Shown: piece by piece, positions 8,451 through 16,900 of the stretch | How the letters are laid out: every line of letters starts with the position of its first letter | Numbering within the stretch: the stretch's first letter is position 1 | NCBI GenBank assembly: GCA_015478645.1 | Contig: JADMIL010000020.1 | Coordinates: 1 to 50,192 of the forward strand | Length of the DNA: 50,192 nt | Direction of reading: 5' to 3' | Source: Candidatus Binataceae bacterium | Lineage (GTDB): Bacteria; Desulfobacterota; Binatia; Binatales; Binataceae | Translations under genes and position numbers: made by a program | Notes under the pieces: generated by a model | Told to the model about the DNA's origin: nothing | Databases searched by the model: none | Seen by the model: the letters and a program-made list of their open reading frames with translations, nothing else

Positions 8451-9217
8451 CGGAGAAGAAAATCAGCGAAATCCTTGCGGCGGTCGCCGCGGGCCGCCTC
8501 GAGGTGCCGACCGCGCTCGAGCGCTTGCGGCATCTGGGCTTCGAGGATCTGGGCTTCGCCCGCCTCGACCATCATCGCACGCTGCGCCGCGGGGTGCCCG
8601 AGGTGGTCTTCGGCACGGGCAAGAGCGCCGCGCAGATTGCGGCGATCGGCAAACGGATCGTGGCCTCGGGCGTCAACCTGATCGTCACGCGCCTGGACGC
8701 GGCCAAGGCGCGCGCGGTCAAGCGCCAGCTGCGCGCGCTGGACTATCGCGCCGACGCGCAGATCGGGATGGTGGTGCGAGAGCCGGCCGCGCCGTCGGGC
8801 CACGGCACGATCATGATCGTGAGCGCGGGCACTTCGGATATCCCGGTCGCCGAGGAGGCCGCGTTGTGCGCCGAGCTGTTCGGCAATCGCGTCGAGCGGC
8901 TCTATGACGTGGGCGTCGCCGGGCTCCATCGCCTGACCGCGAGCCTCGCGGCGCTGGAGAATGCGAGCGTACTGATCGTCGTCGCCGGGATGGAAGGGGC
9001 GCTGCCCTCGGTGGTCGCCGGGCTGGTCGCCGTGCCGGTGATCGCGGTGCCGACCAGCGTCGGCTACGGGACGTCGTTCGGCGGGCTCGCGGCGCTGCTC
9101 GGGATGCTCAACAGTTGCGCCGGCGGCATGACCGTGGTGAACATCGACAACGGATTCGGCGCGGCGCTGGCCGCGACCATGATCAATCGGGTCGGGATAG
9201 GGCCGGGACGGCACTGA
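8447..9217 (+). CDS. larB: Nickel-pincer cofactor synthase, pyridinium-3,5-biscarboxylate mononucleotide step (LarB)
   Basis: LarB carboxylates nicotinate adenine dinucleotide and hydrolyses it, giving the precursor that LarE and LarC turn into the nickel-pincer cofactor of lactate racemase-type enzymes. The 256-residue sequence has the LarB N-terminus (ISEILAAVAAGRLEVPTALERL, FARLDHHRTLRRGVPEVVFG) and the PurE-like C-terminal half: SAGTSDIPVAEEAALCAELFG, GVAGLHRL, VAGMEGALPSVVAGLV and PTSVGYGTSFGGLAALLGML. No larC, larE or larA lies in the window; they may be elsewhere. It is translationally linked to both neighbours: ATGA overlap upstream and TGATG downstream. Confidence 0.88.
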   Translation: MTEKKISEILAAVAAGRLEVPTALERLRHLGFEDLGFARLDHHRTLRRGVPEVVFGTGKSAAQIAAIGKRIVASGVNLIVTRLDAAKARAVKRQLRALDYRADAQIGMVVREPAAPSGHGTIMIVSAGTSDIPVAEEAALCAELFGNRVERLYDVGVAGLHRLTASLAALENASVLIVVAGMEGALPSVVAGLVAVPVIAVPTSVGYGTSFGGLAALLGMLNSCAGGMTVVNIDNGFGAALAATMINRVGIGPGRH

Positions 9218-10554
9218 TGGCTGAACGCAAGCAACTGACCAGCGGACGCGCGCGCCGCGCAATCAAGATTGGCGGGCTCGCCTCGCAGGTCGGTTCGAGT
9301 TACCTGTGGAACGCGCTGCGCAGGCCGTTTCTGGCCTCGGGGCGTTACGAACAGGAGCTGCTCGATACCCATCTCAAGAACGCGCGGCGCATCGTCGAGG
9401 GCTCCAAGCAGTTGCGCGGCGCCTTCATGAAGCTCATCCAGATGCTCTCGACGCGCGCCGACCTGCTGCCCGGCGAGGCGCTCGATATCCTCAAGGCGAC
9501 GCAATCGAGCGTGCCGCCGATGGATTACGCGACGATCGCCAAACAGATCCGCCGCGAGTTCGCCAAGGCGCCCGAGCAACTGTTCGCCAGCTTCGAGCGC
9601 GAGGCGTTTGCCGCCGCGTCGCTCGGCCAGGTGCATCGCGCGCGCCTCAAGAACGGCGACGAGGTCGCGGTCAAGATCCAGTACCCGGGGGTCGACGCGA
9701 CGGTCGAGCAGGATCTGCGCAATTTGAAGCTGCTATTGCGCACGCTGCAGGCGGTCGCGGGCGATATCATGCGCCAGCAGATCGATACCAAAACGATCTA
9801 CGCCGAGCTCGAAGAGCGTTTGCGCGAGGAGCTGGATTACGTCACCGAGGCGCGCAATCTCGCCGAGTTCAACCGCCTGCTCGCCGACGACGACGAGATC
9901 GTGCTGCCGCGGGTGGTCAAGGAGTTGAGTTCGCGCCGCGTGCTCACGATGTCGTACGTCGACGGCTATCAGCTGGCCGACGTCTTCGGCGCCCATACCG
10001 ACGCCAAGCTGCGCGCGTGGGTCGCACGCAAATACTATTGCCTGGTGTGGCGGCAAATCCTTGAGTTCGGCGTGCTGCATACCGATCCGCAGCCGGGCAA
10101 CTATCTGGTCAGCTATCATCCGCGCCTCGGCATTCTCGACTTCGGTTCGGTGCGCCATTTCTCCGAGCCGGTACGCAAGGCCAGCCTGCAGCTCGCCCAG
10201 GCGATCATCAAGGGCGACGACGCCGAGGTGGCGGCGGCGCTGATCAAGCTCGGCTACCTCGAGCGCGGGCAGGACGCGGCGCCGATGGTCAAGATCATCT
10301 ACCTGCTGTTCGAGCCGGTGATCACCGACCGCCTGTACCATCCTGACGAATACGACGCGATCGCTAAGGCGACCGCGGTCGGCGAGATGGCGTTCGAGCA
10401 CAAGCTCTACAAATCGCCGCGCCACAGCATCTTTTTGCTGCGCGCGCTGATCGGTCTCGACGGAATCATGAAAGGGCTCGGCATCAAGATGAACTACGCG
10501 GCGCTGTTCCGCGAATGCGTCCGGCATGCGAGCCGCCGGCGCACGGCGAAGTAG
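9217..10554 (+). CDS. AarF/UbiB/ABC1-family atypical kinase-like protein
   Basis: ABC1 proteins have a protein-kinase-like fold; UbiB/ADCK members support ubiquinone synthesis, most others have no known target. Over 445 residues the family motifs are readable: the KxGQ region as [15 protein letters not shown] (72-86), the Ala-rich loop [12 protein letters not shown]153 in AVKIQYPGV, the ExD-like [11 protein letters not shown], the catalytic loop HTDPQPGN (288-295) and LDFGSV (308 onward). Two departures stand out: the near-invariant Gly of KxGQ is Ile74, and the usual DPHPGN is DPQPGN. The start ATG overlaps the larB stop (TGATG). No quinone-biosynthesis gene is nearby, so a UbiB name is not justified. 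Confidence 0.85.
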   Translation: MAERKQLTSGRARRAIKIGGLASQVGSSYLWNALRRPFLASGRYEQELLDTHLKNARRIVEGSKQLRGAFMKLIQMLSTRADLLPGEALDILKATQSSVPPMDYATIAKQIRREFAKAPEQLFASFEREAFAAASLGQVHRARLKNGDEVAVKIQYPGVDATVEQDLRNLKLLLRTLQAVAGDIMRQQIDTKTIYAELEERLREELDYVTEARNLAEFNRLLADDDEIVLPRVVKELSSRRVLTMSYVDGYQLADVFGAHTDAKLRAWVARKYYCLVWRQILEFGVLHTDPQPGNYLVSYHPRLGILDFGSVRHFSEPVRKASLQLAQAIIKGDDAEVAAALIKLGYLERGQDAAPMVKIIYLLFEPVITDRLYHPDEYDAIAKATAVGEMAFEHKLYKSPRHSIFLLRALIGLDGIMKGLGIKMNYAALFRECVRHASRRRTAK

Positions 10555-10580
10555 CGCCGCCGGGACCCGCGCCCGCGCCG

Positions 10581-11477
10581 ATGCGATCCGCACGCGATCT
10601 CGCCAAGGCCGCCGCTCCGGCCGCGCCCGCAATCCAGCTCATCGATGAGGCGCGCCTCCAGGCGCATCGCGACGTGACCTTCCGGCGGCTCGCCACGCGC
10701 CGCGTCAACGGTGAGCGCGGCGCGCTCGGCTTTATCGAGGAAGTCGGCTTCTGCACCGCGTTCACCCCGGGACTCGGGGTGCCCTGCCTGCGCGAAGCGA
10801 TCGAGGGGCGGCGCGAGCCCGCGCTGCCGGAGCATATCCAGCACGACCGGGCGATCATGATGACCTGGAATCTCAAGGACGCACTGCCGGCGCGCCAGGC
10901 GGTCTACTACGGCAAGGTGATCGGCGGGCGGCCGGGCTTTATCGCGCTGGACTTCGTACCGGCCTTCCTGCGCCTGCGCGTCGCGCCGGGCGGCTATCGC
11001 CGGCTCTACGAGCGCGGGACGCTCTCGCATTGCAGCAAGCTCGTGATGGACGCTTTGACGCGGCGCGGTCCGGCGGAGACCCGGGCGCTCAAACTCGCGA
11101 GCGGCTTCGCGCAGCCCAAAATGCGCGCCGAGTTCGATCGCGCGATGAAGGAAGTGCAGGAGAAATTTCTCGCGCTCAAGGTCGAGGAGCGCTACGACCC
11201 GTTCACCTACGTATGGGACACGGTCGAGCATCGCTGGGCCGCGGCGCTGCGTGCGGCGCGATCGCTCACGCCGGCGGCTGCGGCGACCAGCATCGTGCGG
11301 CGCTACTTCGAGGTCGCCGGCTTCGGCAACGAGCGGGCGATCGCGCGCCTCCTCGCGATCGATCCCGCGCTGGTCGATCGCGCGGCGGCGCGGCTTGCGC
11401 GCGAGCGGCTGATCGTGCGCGCGCGGCGGGTGGCCGGAATTCGCGCGCCGGTGGCGATCCTCGCGCGCCTCACCTAG
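10581..11477 (+). CDS. AlkZ-like winged-helix protein (putative DNA glycosylase relative)
   Basis: A 298-residue soluble protein that resembles, from memory, the AlkZ-related proteins. These are distant relatives of the winged-helix DNA glycosylase AlkZ/YcaQ, which excises bases from interstrand crosslinks. The readable features are an N-terminal EEVGFCTAFTPGLGVPCLREA, a central MTWNLKDALPARQAVYYGK with GRPGFIALDFVPAFLRL, and a C-terminal helical, Arg-rich part that could form the last winged helix (RLARERLIVRARRVAG). No catalytic residue can be assigned with confidence. ATG 10581 avoids most of the overlap with the preceding gene; ATG 10515 would extend it by 22 residues into that gene. It ends the thiL-to-AlkZ-like cluster, 20 bp from the convergent reductase gene. 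Confidence 0.5.
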   Translation: MRSARDLAKAAAPAAPAIQLIDEARLQAHRDVTFRRLATRRVNGERGALGFIEEVGFCTAFTPGLGVPCLREAIEGRREPALPEHIQHDRAIMMTWNLKDALPARQAVYYGKVIGGRPGFIALDFVPAFLRLRVAPGGYRRLYERGTLSHCSKLVMDALTRRGPAETRALKLASGFAQPKMRAEFDRAMKEVQEKFLALKVEERYDPFTYVWDTVEHRWAAALRAARSLTPAAAATSIVRRYFEVAGFGNERAIARLLAIDPALVDRAAARLARERLIVRARRVAGIRAPVAILARLT

Positions 11478-11496
11478 CGCTTTTTCCGCCGCACCG

Positions 11497-12249
11497 TCAC
11501 CATTGCTCGTAATGCACCGCGCGGCGCTCATAACCGGCGCCGCGCAGCAGGTCGCGAAGCTCGAGCACGCGCGGACCGACTCCACAGAGATAGAAATGGC
11601 GGCTGCGATCGGCGTCGCCCGCGACCCAGCGGCGGCGCGCTTCGTCGATCAGCCGGACATAGGCCGCGTCGGCGTCCGGGCCGCCGGCGCTTGGCACGAA
11701 ATGAAATTGAGCATGCTCGGTGGCGAGTTGCTCGAACTCCGCGCGATAGAGGATATGCGCCGCGCGGTCGGCGCCGTAGAGCAGCGTTATCGCATTGCGA
11801 TGCGCGCCGGCCAGCGCGCGGCGGACCATCGGACGAATCGGCGCGATCGCGGTGCCCTCGGCGATGAAGATCGTTTCGGCGGCCGGCGCACGCTCGAGCG
11901 CGAAGGCGCCGAACGGTCCCGTGAATTCGATCTCGTCGCCTAGCGCGCGAGCGAACAGCCAGGCCGCGCCGGCGCCGCCCGGCACGCGGTTGAAGCAGAT
12001 CTCAAACGGCGTGCCGTCCTCGGGACTCGAGGCGATCGTGTAGGGCCGCACGCGAGTCTCGCCGCCGAGCGCGATCGCAATCGAGATGAACATGCCGGGC
12101 AGATAGCGCGGCATCGCCGCGGCGGTCGGCGCCAGGAACAGCGATCGGGTGTCGTCGGCATGATCGAAGATCCGCACGACCCGCGCGCGGATCGTCGGGC
12201 GCGTGCGCGCGGCGGCGGCCGGTCGCGACGGTGGCGCCGCGTCACTCAT
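11497..12249 (-). CDS. Ferredoxin-NAD(P)H reductase-type flavoprotein
   Basis: An FAD- and NAD(P)H-binding reductase of the ferredoxin reductase/phthalate dioxygenase reductase type, 250 residues. After a Pro/Ala-rich 20-residue lead come the FAD-binding barrel with RPYTIAS (the RxYS/T motif) and GDEIEFTGPFG. The nucleotide domain follows, with FIAEGTAIAPIRPMVRRAL in place of the usual GTGIAP, then LLYGADRAAH and the C-terminal FYLCGVGPRVLELRDLL ... VHYEQW. It lies 33 bp downstream of the ferredoxin gene on the same strand, so the two probably form an NAD(P)H-to-ferredoxin electron chain. The final acceptor is not in the window. Confidence 0.82.
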   Translation of the reverse strand: MSDAAPPSRPAAAARTRPTIRARVVRIFDHADDTRSLFLAPTAAAMPRYLPGMFISIAIALGGETRVRPYTIASSPEDGTPFEICFNRVPGGAGAAWLFARALGDEIEFTGPFGAFALERAPAAETIFIAEGTAIAPIRPMVRRALAGAHRNAITLLYGADRAAHILYRAEFEQLATEHAQFHFVPSAGGPDADAAYVRLIDEARRRWVAGDADRSRHFYLCGVGPRVLELRDLLRGAGYERRAVHYEQW

Positions 12250-12282
12250 CGCGCAGCCGCCTCCGGATGGTCCGCGCGCGGG

Positions 12283-12657
12283 TCATTCGCCGTGCCCCTC
12301 GCTGATCTGGTTGATCGTGAAGCGCGGCACCACGACGACGATCTCGGCCGCCGGGTCGATGATTACCGCCTGGCAGGCCAGCCGCGAAGTCGGCGTGAGG
12401 CCGGGCGCGCGATCGAGCAGATCCTCTTCCTGTTCCGAGGCTTCGCCCAGGCGTTTGAAGCCCTCTTTGACCACCACGTGGCAGGTCGTGCAGGCGCAGT
12501 TGCCGCCGCATGCGTGCTCGAGATGCACATGATGGCCGAGCAGCACGTCGAGGATCGAGCCGGGCGCGCCGTCATGATGGAAAGGGGCGGCGGCCGGATC
12601 GAATTCGATCGTCCGTTCGGGGTCGCCGTTTTCAAAGATAACGCGAATTTTGGCCAT
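12283..12657 (-). CDS. 2Fe-2S ferredoxin (adrenodoxin/Isc-like)
   Basis: A small (124-residue) acidic electron carrier. The cluster ligands are clear: C-x5-C-x2-C in ACGGNCACTTCHVVV, preceded by HVHLEH, and the fourth cysteine in SRLACQAVI. The spacing and the C-terminal PRFTINQISEG are those of vertebrate-type ferredoxins such as Fdx of the Isc system or P450 partners. ATG 12657-12655 is the start; the codon before it is TTG and could also be used. It is co-directional with, and upstream of, the reductase, and divergent from lexA across 186 bp. No isc genes are adjacent, so a dedicated pair with the reductase is the simpler reading. Confidence 0.85.
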   Translation of the reverse strand: MAKIRVIFENGDPERTIEFDPAAAPFHHDGAPGSILDVLLGHHVHLEHACGGNCACTTCHVVVKEGFKRLGEASEQEEDLLDRAPGLTPTSRLACQAVIIDPAAEIVVVVPRFTINQISEGHGE

Positions 12658-12771
12658 CAATTACCGTTGCGGCGGCGTTTTTCAATCCGCGGCGGGCGTG
12701 TACCGTATGCCAACCGCGCGCGCCGCCGATCTTCCAGAATATGCGGCCAGCCAGCCCCGCGAAACACCGGC

Positions 12772-12800
12772 TTGCGGATTCGCCGGATTTTCGCCATTAT
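12772..12800 (+). promoter_or_regulatory. Candidate lexA promoter
   Basis: TTGCGG (12772-12777) and CATTAT (12795-12800) are separated by exactly 17 bp and lie 43 bp upstream of the lexA ATG. The spacer holds the direct repeat GGATTCGCC/GGATTTTCGCC. I could not recognise an SOS box of any known class here. Confidence 0.4.
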
Positions 12801-12843
12801 CGAAGTCGGCCGGGCGCGTATCTCCGGCCGGAGGATCCGAACC

Positions 12844-13446
12844 ATGGCGACCCTGACGAAGCGGCAGAAGCAGTTGGTCGATTTCCTCGAACATTATATC
12901 GAGGACCACGGCTACGCGCCCACACTGGCCGAAGTCGGGCAGTACTTCGGGCTCTCGTCGCTGGCGACCGTCCATAAACATCTGAAGAACCTCGAGACCA
13001 AGGGTTTTATCCGCCGCACGCATAACCATAGCCGCGCGCTCGAGATCGCGGGGCGCGCTGGCGGCGCGCGCGCGGTCGCGCTGCTCGGCACGGTCGCGGC
13101 GGGTGCGCCGATCGAGGCGATCGAAGGGCAGGATACGATCACGGTGCCCGAGGAGTTCGTCCGGCGCGACAGCACGTTTTGCCTGCGGGTCGCCGGCCAG
13201 TCGATGATTGACGAGGGGATCCGCGACGGCGACTACATTATCGTCGAGAGCCGCGAGGCGGCCAATCCGGGTGAGACGGTGGTCGCGCTGATCGGCGGCG
13301 AGGCGACAGTCAAGAAGTATTATCCCGAAGATGGCGGCCGGGTGCGGCTGCAGCCCGCCAATCCGGCCATGGAGCCGATCTATGTCAGCGAAGAGAACCT
13401 GCGGATTCGCGGCGTGGTGGTCGGCCTGATGCGCCATTATCGATGA
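12844..13446 (+). CDS. lexA: LexA repressor (SOS regulator, self-cleaving)
   Basis: Represses DNA-damage genes and autocleaves on contact with RecA filaments. The 200-residue protein has the LexA winged helix at residues 1-65 (LTKRQKQLVDFLEHYI, GYAPTLAEVGQYFGLSS, ATVHKHLKNLETKGFI). The scissile bond is A86-G87 within LLGTVAAGAP. The catalytic dyad is Ser120 (GQSMIDEGI) and Lys157 (ATVKKYY), at almost the same numbers as in E. coli. ATG 12844 has a GGAGGA ribosome site ten bases upstream. Its DNA recognition helix differs from the E. coli one, so the SOS box is probably lineage-specific. It is followed by a 17-bp tandem repeat and a convergent kinase gene. Confidence 0.96.
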   Translation: MATLTKRQKQLVDFLEHYIEDHGYAPTLAEVGQYFGLSSLATVHKHLKNLETKGFIRRTHNHSRALEIAGRAGGARAVALLGTVAAGAPIEAIEGQDTITVPEEFVRRDSTFCLRVAGQSMIDEGIRDGDYIIVESREAANPGETVVALIGGEATVKKYYPEDGGRVRLQPANPAMEPIYVSEENLRIRGVVVGLMRHYR

Positions 13447-13467
13447 GCGCGCGCCGCCGCGCCGTCC

Positions 13468-13552
13468 GACTATAGCGCCTGAATGACTATAGCGCCGAAC
13501 TGACTATGTTGCCCCACTGACTAGATTTGCCGATTGACTAAGCCGTCGATTT
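13468..13552. repeat. 17-bp tandem repeat, five units beginning GACTA
   Basis: GACTA occurs at 13468, 13485, 13502, 13519 and 13536, a spacing of exactly 17 bp each time. Units 1 and 2 are nearly identical (GACTATAGCGCC plus five bases). Units 3 to 5 keep GACTA and, less well, a central GCC and a final T. The array fills most of the gap between the convergent lexA and kinase stop codons and encodes nothing. Confidence 0.8.
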
Positions 13553-13580
13553 TGTACGAGCGCCGGTTTGGCTTGCGCGG

Positions 13581-14504
13581 CTACCGGAAGCCCCCCGAGG
13601 CGGGCTTGCGCGGCGGCGCGGGTGGTGGCGAGGGCGGCGTGGTCAGGGCCGGCTTGCGCCGGGGTTGTGCCTTGCCCGCGGCGATCGCCGCCGGCGCCTG
13701 CATGGTGCGCAGCGGCAGCGTGACGGTAAAGATCGAGCCGTGGTCCGAATGCGAACGCAACGCGATGCGCCCGCCGAGCAGGTCCACGCTGCGCTGTACT
13801 ACCGCCAGCCCCAGACCCAGTCCGCGATAGCGCCGGGCGCTGGTGTTGGAGAGCTGCGCAAAGGGTTTCAAGGCCCGCTCGAACTGCGCGGGACTGAGGC
13901 CCGGGCCGGTGTCGCTGACCTCGATCTCGATCATCTGGACGGTGCCTGCGTCAACTGCGCCTGCCGCGCGCGCCCGCCGCATCGCGATCGAGACCGAACC
14001 CGCTGCGGTGAACTTGATCGCATTGAGCGCCAGGTTGAGCAGGATCGAACGCAGCGGCCGGCGCGCGATCTGCATCGTGTCGGGTGCGCCGCTGAAGTCG
14101 TAGTTGAGCACCAGCCGCTTGGTGTAATTGGCCGCCTCAAGCACCGGCGTGATGTCGGCCAGCAGCGTCCTGATGGTCACTTGCTCGTCGACGGTCGACT
14201 CGGCATTGGCCTCGGCCAGTACGAATTGCATGATATTTTCGATGGTCTGGGCAAGGTCGTGGACGTTGGTGTTCATCCGATCGAGGAGTTCGCGCGGCTG
14301 GGCTGAAAGCTCGGCGGCGAAATCTTCACGCAGGATATCGAGATAGCCGACCAGCACCTGGACCGGAGTGCGCAGTTCGTGGGCGAGGTTGGCGACCGCT
14401 TCGAGGCGCACGCCCGCGCTCCAGCCGAACTCGGCCGAGGGCTGGGCGGGGGTGGCCGCAGGATGGTCGGCGGGCGCGGCGGATATCGGGCTGTGCTCGT
14501 TCAC
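13581..14504 (-). CDS. Soluble sensor histidine kinase without recognisable sensor domain
   Basis: A 307-residue kinase. The phosphoacceptor is H42 in VANLAHELRTPVQVLVGYLD. The ATPase domain follows with LNLALNAIKFT (N box), DTGPGLS (G1) and YRGLGLGLAVVQRSVDLLGG (G2), ending in GSIFTVTLPL. A Pro/Ala/Lys-rich tail of about 40 residues comes after the fold. There is no transmembrane segment and only about 30 residues before the kinase core, so input must come from a partner or a short N-terminal tail. The start is GTG 14504 behind AAAGGGGG. No response regulator is adjacent, making this an orphan kinase. Confidence 0.88.
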   Translation of the reverse strand: MNEHSPISAAPADHPAATPAQPSAEFGWSAGVRLEAVANLAHELRTPVQVLVGYLDILREDFAAELSAQPRELLDRMNTNVHDLAQTIENIMQFVLAEANAESTVDEQVTIRTLLADITPVLEAANYTKRLVLNYDFSGAPDTMQIARRPLRSILLNLALNAIKFTAAGSVSIAMRRARAAGAVDAGTVQMIEIEVSDTGPGLSPAQFERALKPFAQLSNTSARRYRGLGLGLAVVQRSVDLLGGRIALRSHSDHGSIFTVTLPLRTMQAPAAIAAGKAQPRRKPALTTPPSPPPAPPRKPASGGFR

Positions 14505-15038
14505 GGAGCCCCCTTTACCGGATCGCGATTGGTGCGAGCCACCATAGGCGAAAAATTCGCGAATCGGATAAATCGAGGCTAACCAAACGGCGATCGTCGC
14601 CCAATCGGAATACTACGTAGATAGCTAGGGAAAACTGCCTAGAAGACGATAAACTGAAACCTACTCCTGCGAGTCAGCAACCGCTCATTCCGGGCTAGCA
14701 TTACAAATTCGCCCGCCCCCGTATGGGTTGACGCATCGCTCGACGCGCGCCGCAACGTAATCACGGGCCGTATTTGCTGGTACCGATTACTCAGTTACTC
14801 ATGCGACAGGCTATGGAGCTTTGCGGTCGTCTCAATTCGCTACGACGCGGCCGGTCGGCAGCGTCGCCGATTGCGCCCTCGTGGCGGCGGACGGGTGCGC
14901 CGATTTAACATCATGCGCGCGCAGGCGCGCCGGGCAGGGCGTGGCGCGGTGGCGGATGGTGGGCACGCGGCCCAGGCCAACTCGCTTGAGCGGCGCCGTC
15001 GCCGCCGCCAGCGGGCGCGGACGGCGCCGTGGGGGCGG
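14505..15038. other. 534-bp gap without a credible gene
   Basis: Lies between the kinase start (minus strand) and the tatA stop (minus strand). The first 200 bp are more AT-rich than the surroundings and hold short palindromes such as CTACGTAG, consistent with the kinase promoter region. The rest is G+C-rich and contains plus-strand open frames that only mirror tatA. No tRNA or recognisable RNA gene was seen. Confidence 0.6.
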
Positions 15039-15257
15039 TCAGGCCGGTTTGTCGGCCTTGGGCTCGGTGGTGGAGGGCGGGGTGGCTTCGGCCGTATTGA
15101 TCGCGGTGGGCGCCTTGTCGGGTTCGTTCATCGCGGTCTTGAAGTCGCGAATCGCGCGGCCCATCGCGCCGCCGACGTCCCCAAGTTTGCTCGGCCCGAA
15201 GATGACCAGGATGATCACCAGCAGGATCAGCAAATGAGAGGGTGCAAAAAGGTCCAT
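15039..15257 (-). CDS. tatA: Sec-independent twin-arginine translocase subunit TatA/TatE
   Basis: Forms the pore component that moves folded proteins with twin-arginine signals across the inner membrane. At 72 residues it has the full TatA design: a short periplasmic lead, one membrane helix (LLILLVIILVIFG), the hinge FGPSKLGDVGGAMGRAIRDFK as amphipathic helix, and an unstructured acidic, Thr/Pro-rich tail. tatB and tatC are not adjacent. An ATG behind a GGAGAAT-like site is the start. It lies 79 bp downstream, in its own direction, of a palindromic repeat element that separates it from the response-regulator gene. Confidence 0.9.
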   Translation of the reverse strand: MDLFAPSHLLILLVIILVIFGPSKLGDVGGAMGRAIRDFKTAMNEPDKAPTAINTAEATPPSTTEPKADKPA

Positions 15258-15336
15258 AGTTATTCTCCGCAGCTTACGCGGGCGCAGCGTCTGAGCTTTA
15301 CTCTATTTGCGCCGGGCCGCCAATGCTACGGCCGCG

Positions 15337-15448
15337 CTAGGGAACCTCTGCACAAGGCTCTGGTGTCACCCTGAGCGCAGCGCATGGGTCCCGGATCCGG
15401 GATGCTTCGCTGCGCTCAGAATGACAACCTAACTTGTGCAGAGGTTCC

Positions 15449-15452
<4 letters not shown>
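15337..15452 (-). repeat. Palindromic MITE-like element, copy A (116 bp)
   Basis: Bounded by CTAG on both sides with inverted ends GGGAACCTCTGCACAA/TTGTGCAGAGGTTCCC. The two halves are near reverse complements around a perfect CCGGATCCGG core. One arm carries CACCCTGAGCGCAGCG, the other CATTCTGAGCGCAGCG in reverse. It is in the opposite orientation to copies at 41676 and 47293. Its right boundary CTAG contains the stop codon of the adjacent regulator gene. Confidence 0.9.

Positions 15453-16896
<1,444 letters not shown>

Positions 16897-16900
<4 letters not shown>

Noticed and set aside
13468-13552. CRISPR array
   Set aside because: Units are 17 bp back to back with no unique spacers and no cas genes nearby; it is a plain tandem repeat.
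2813-14799. Shared CGATTACTCAGT at about 2814 and about 14787
   Set aside because: Twelve identical bases with no shared flank; at the first site it is one arm of a hairpin, at the second it is not, so chance similarity is likely.
14821-15374. Two plus-strand open frames over tatA
   Set aside because: Their composition is low-complexity Arg/Gly-rich and they simply complement the conserved tatA gene.
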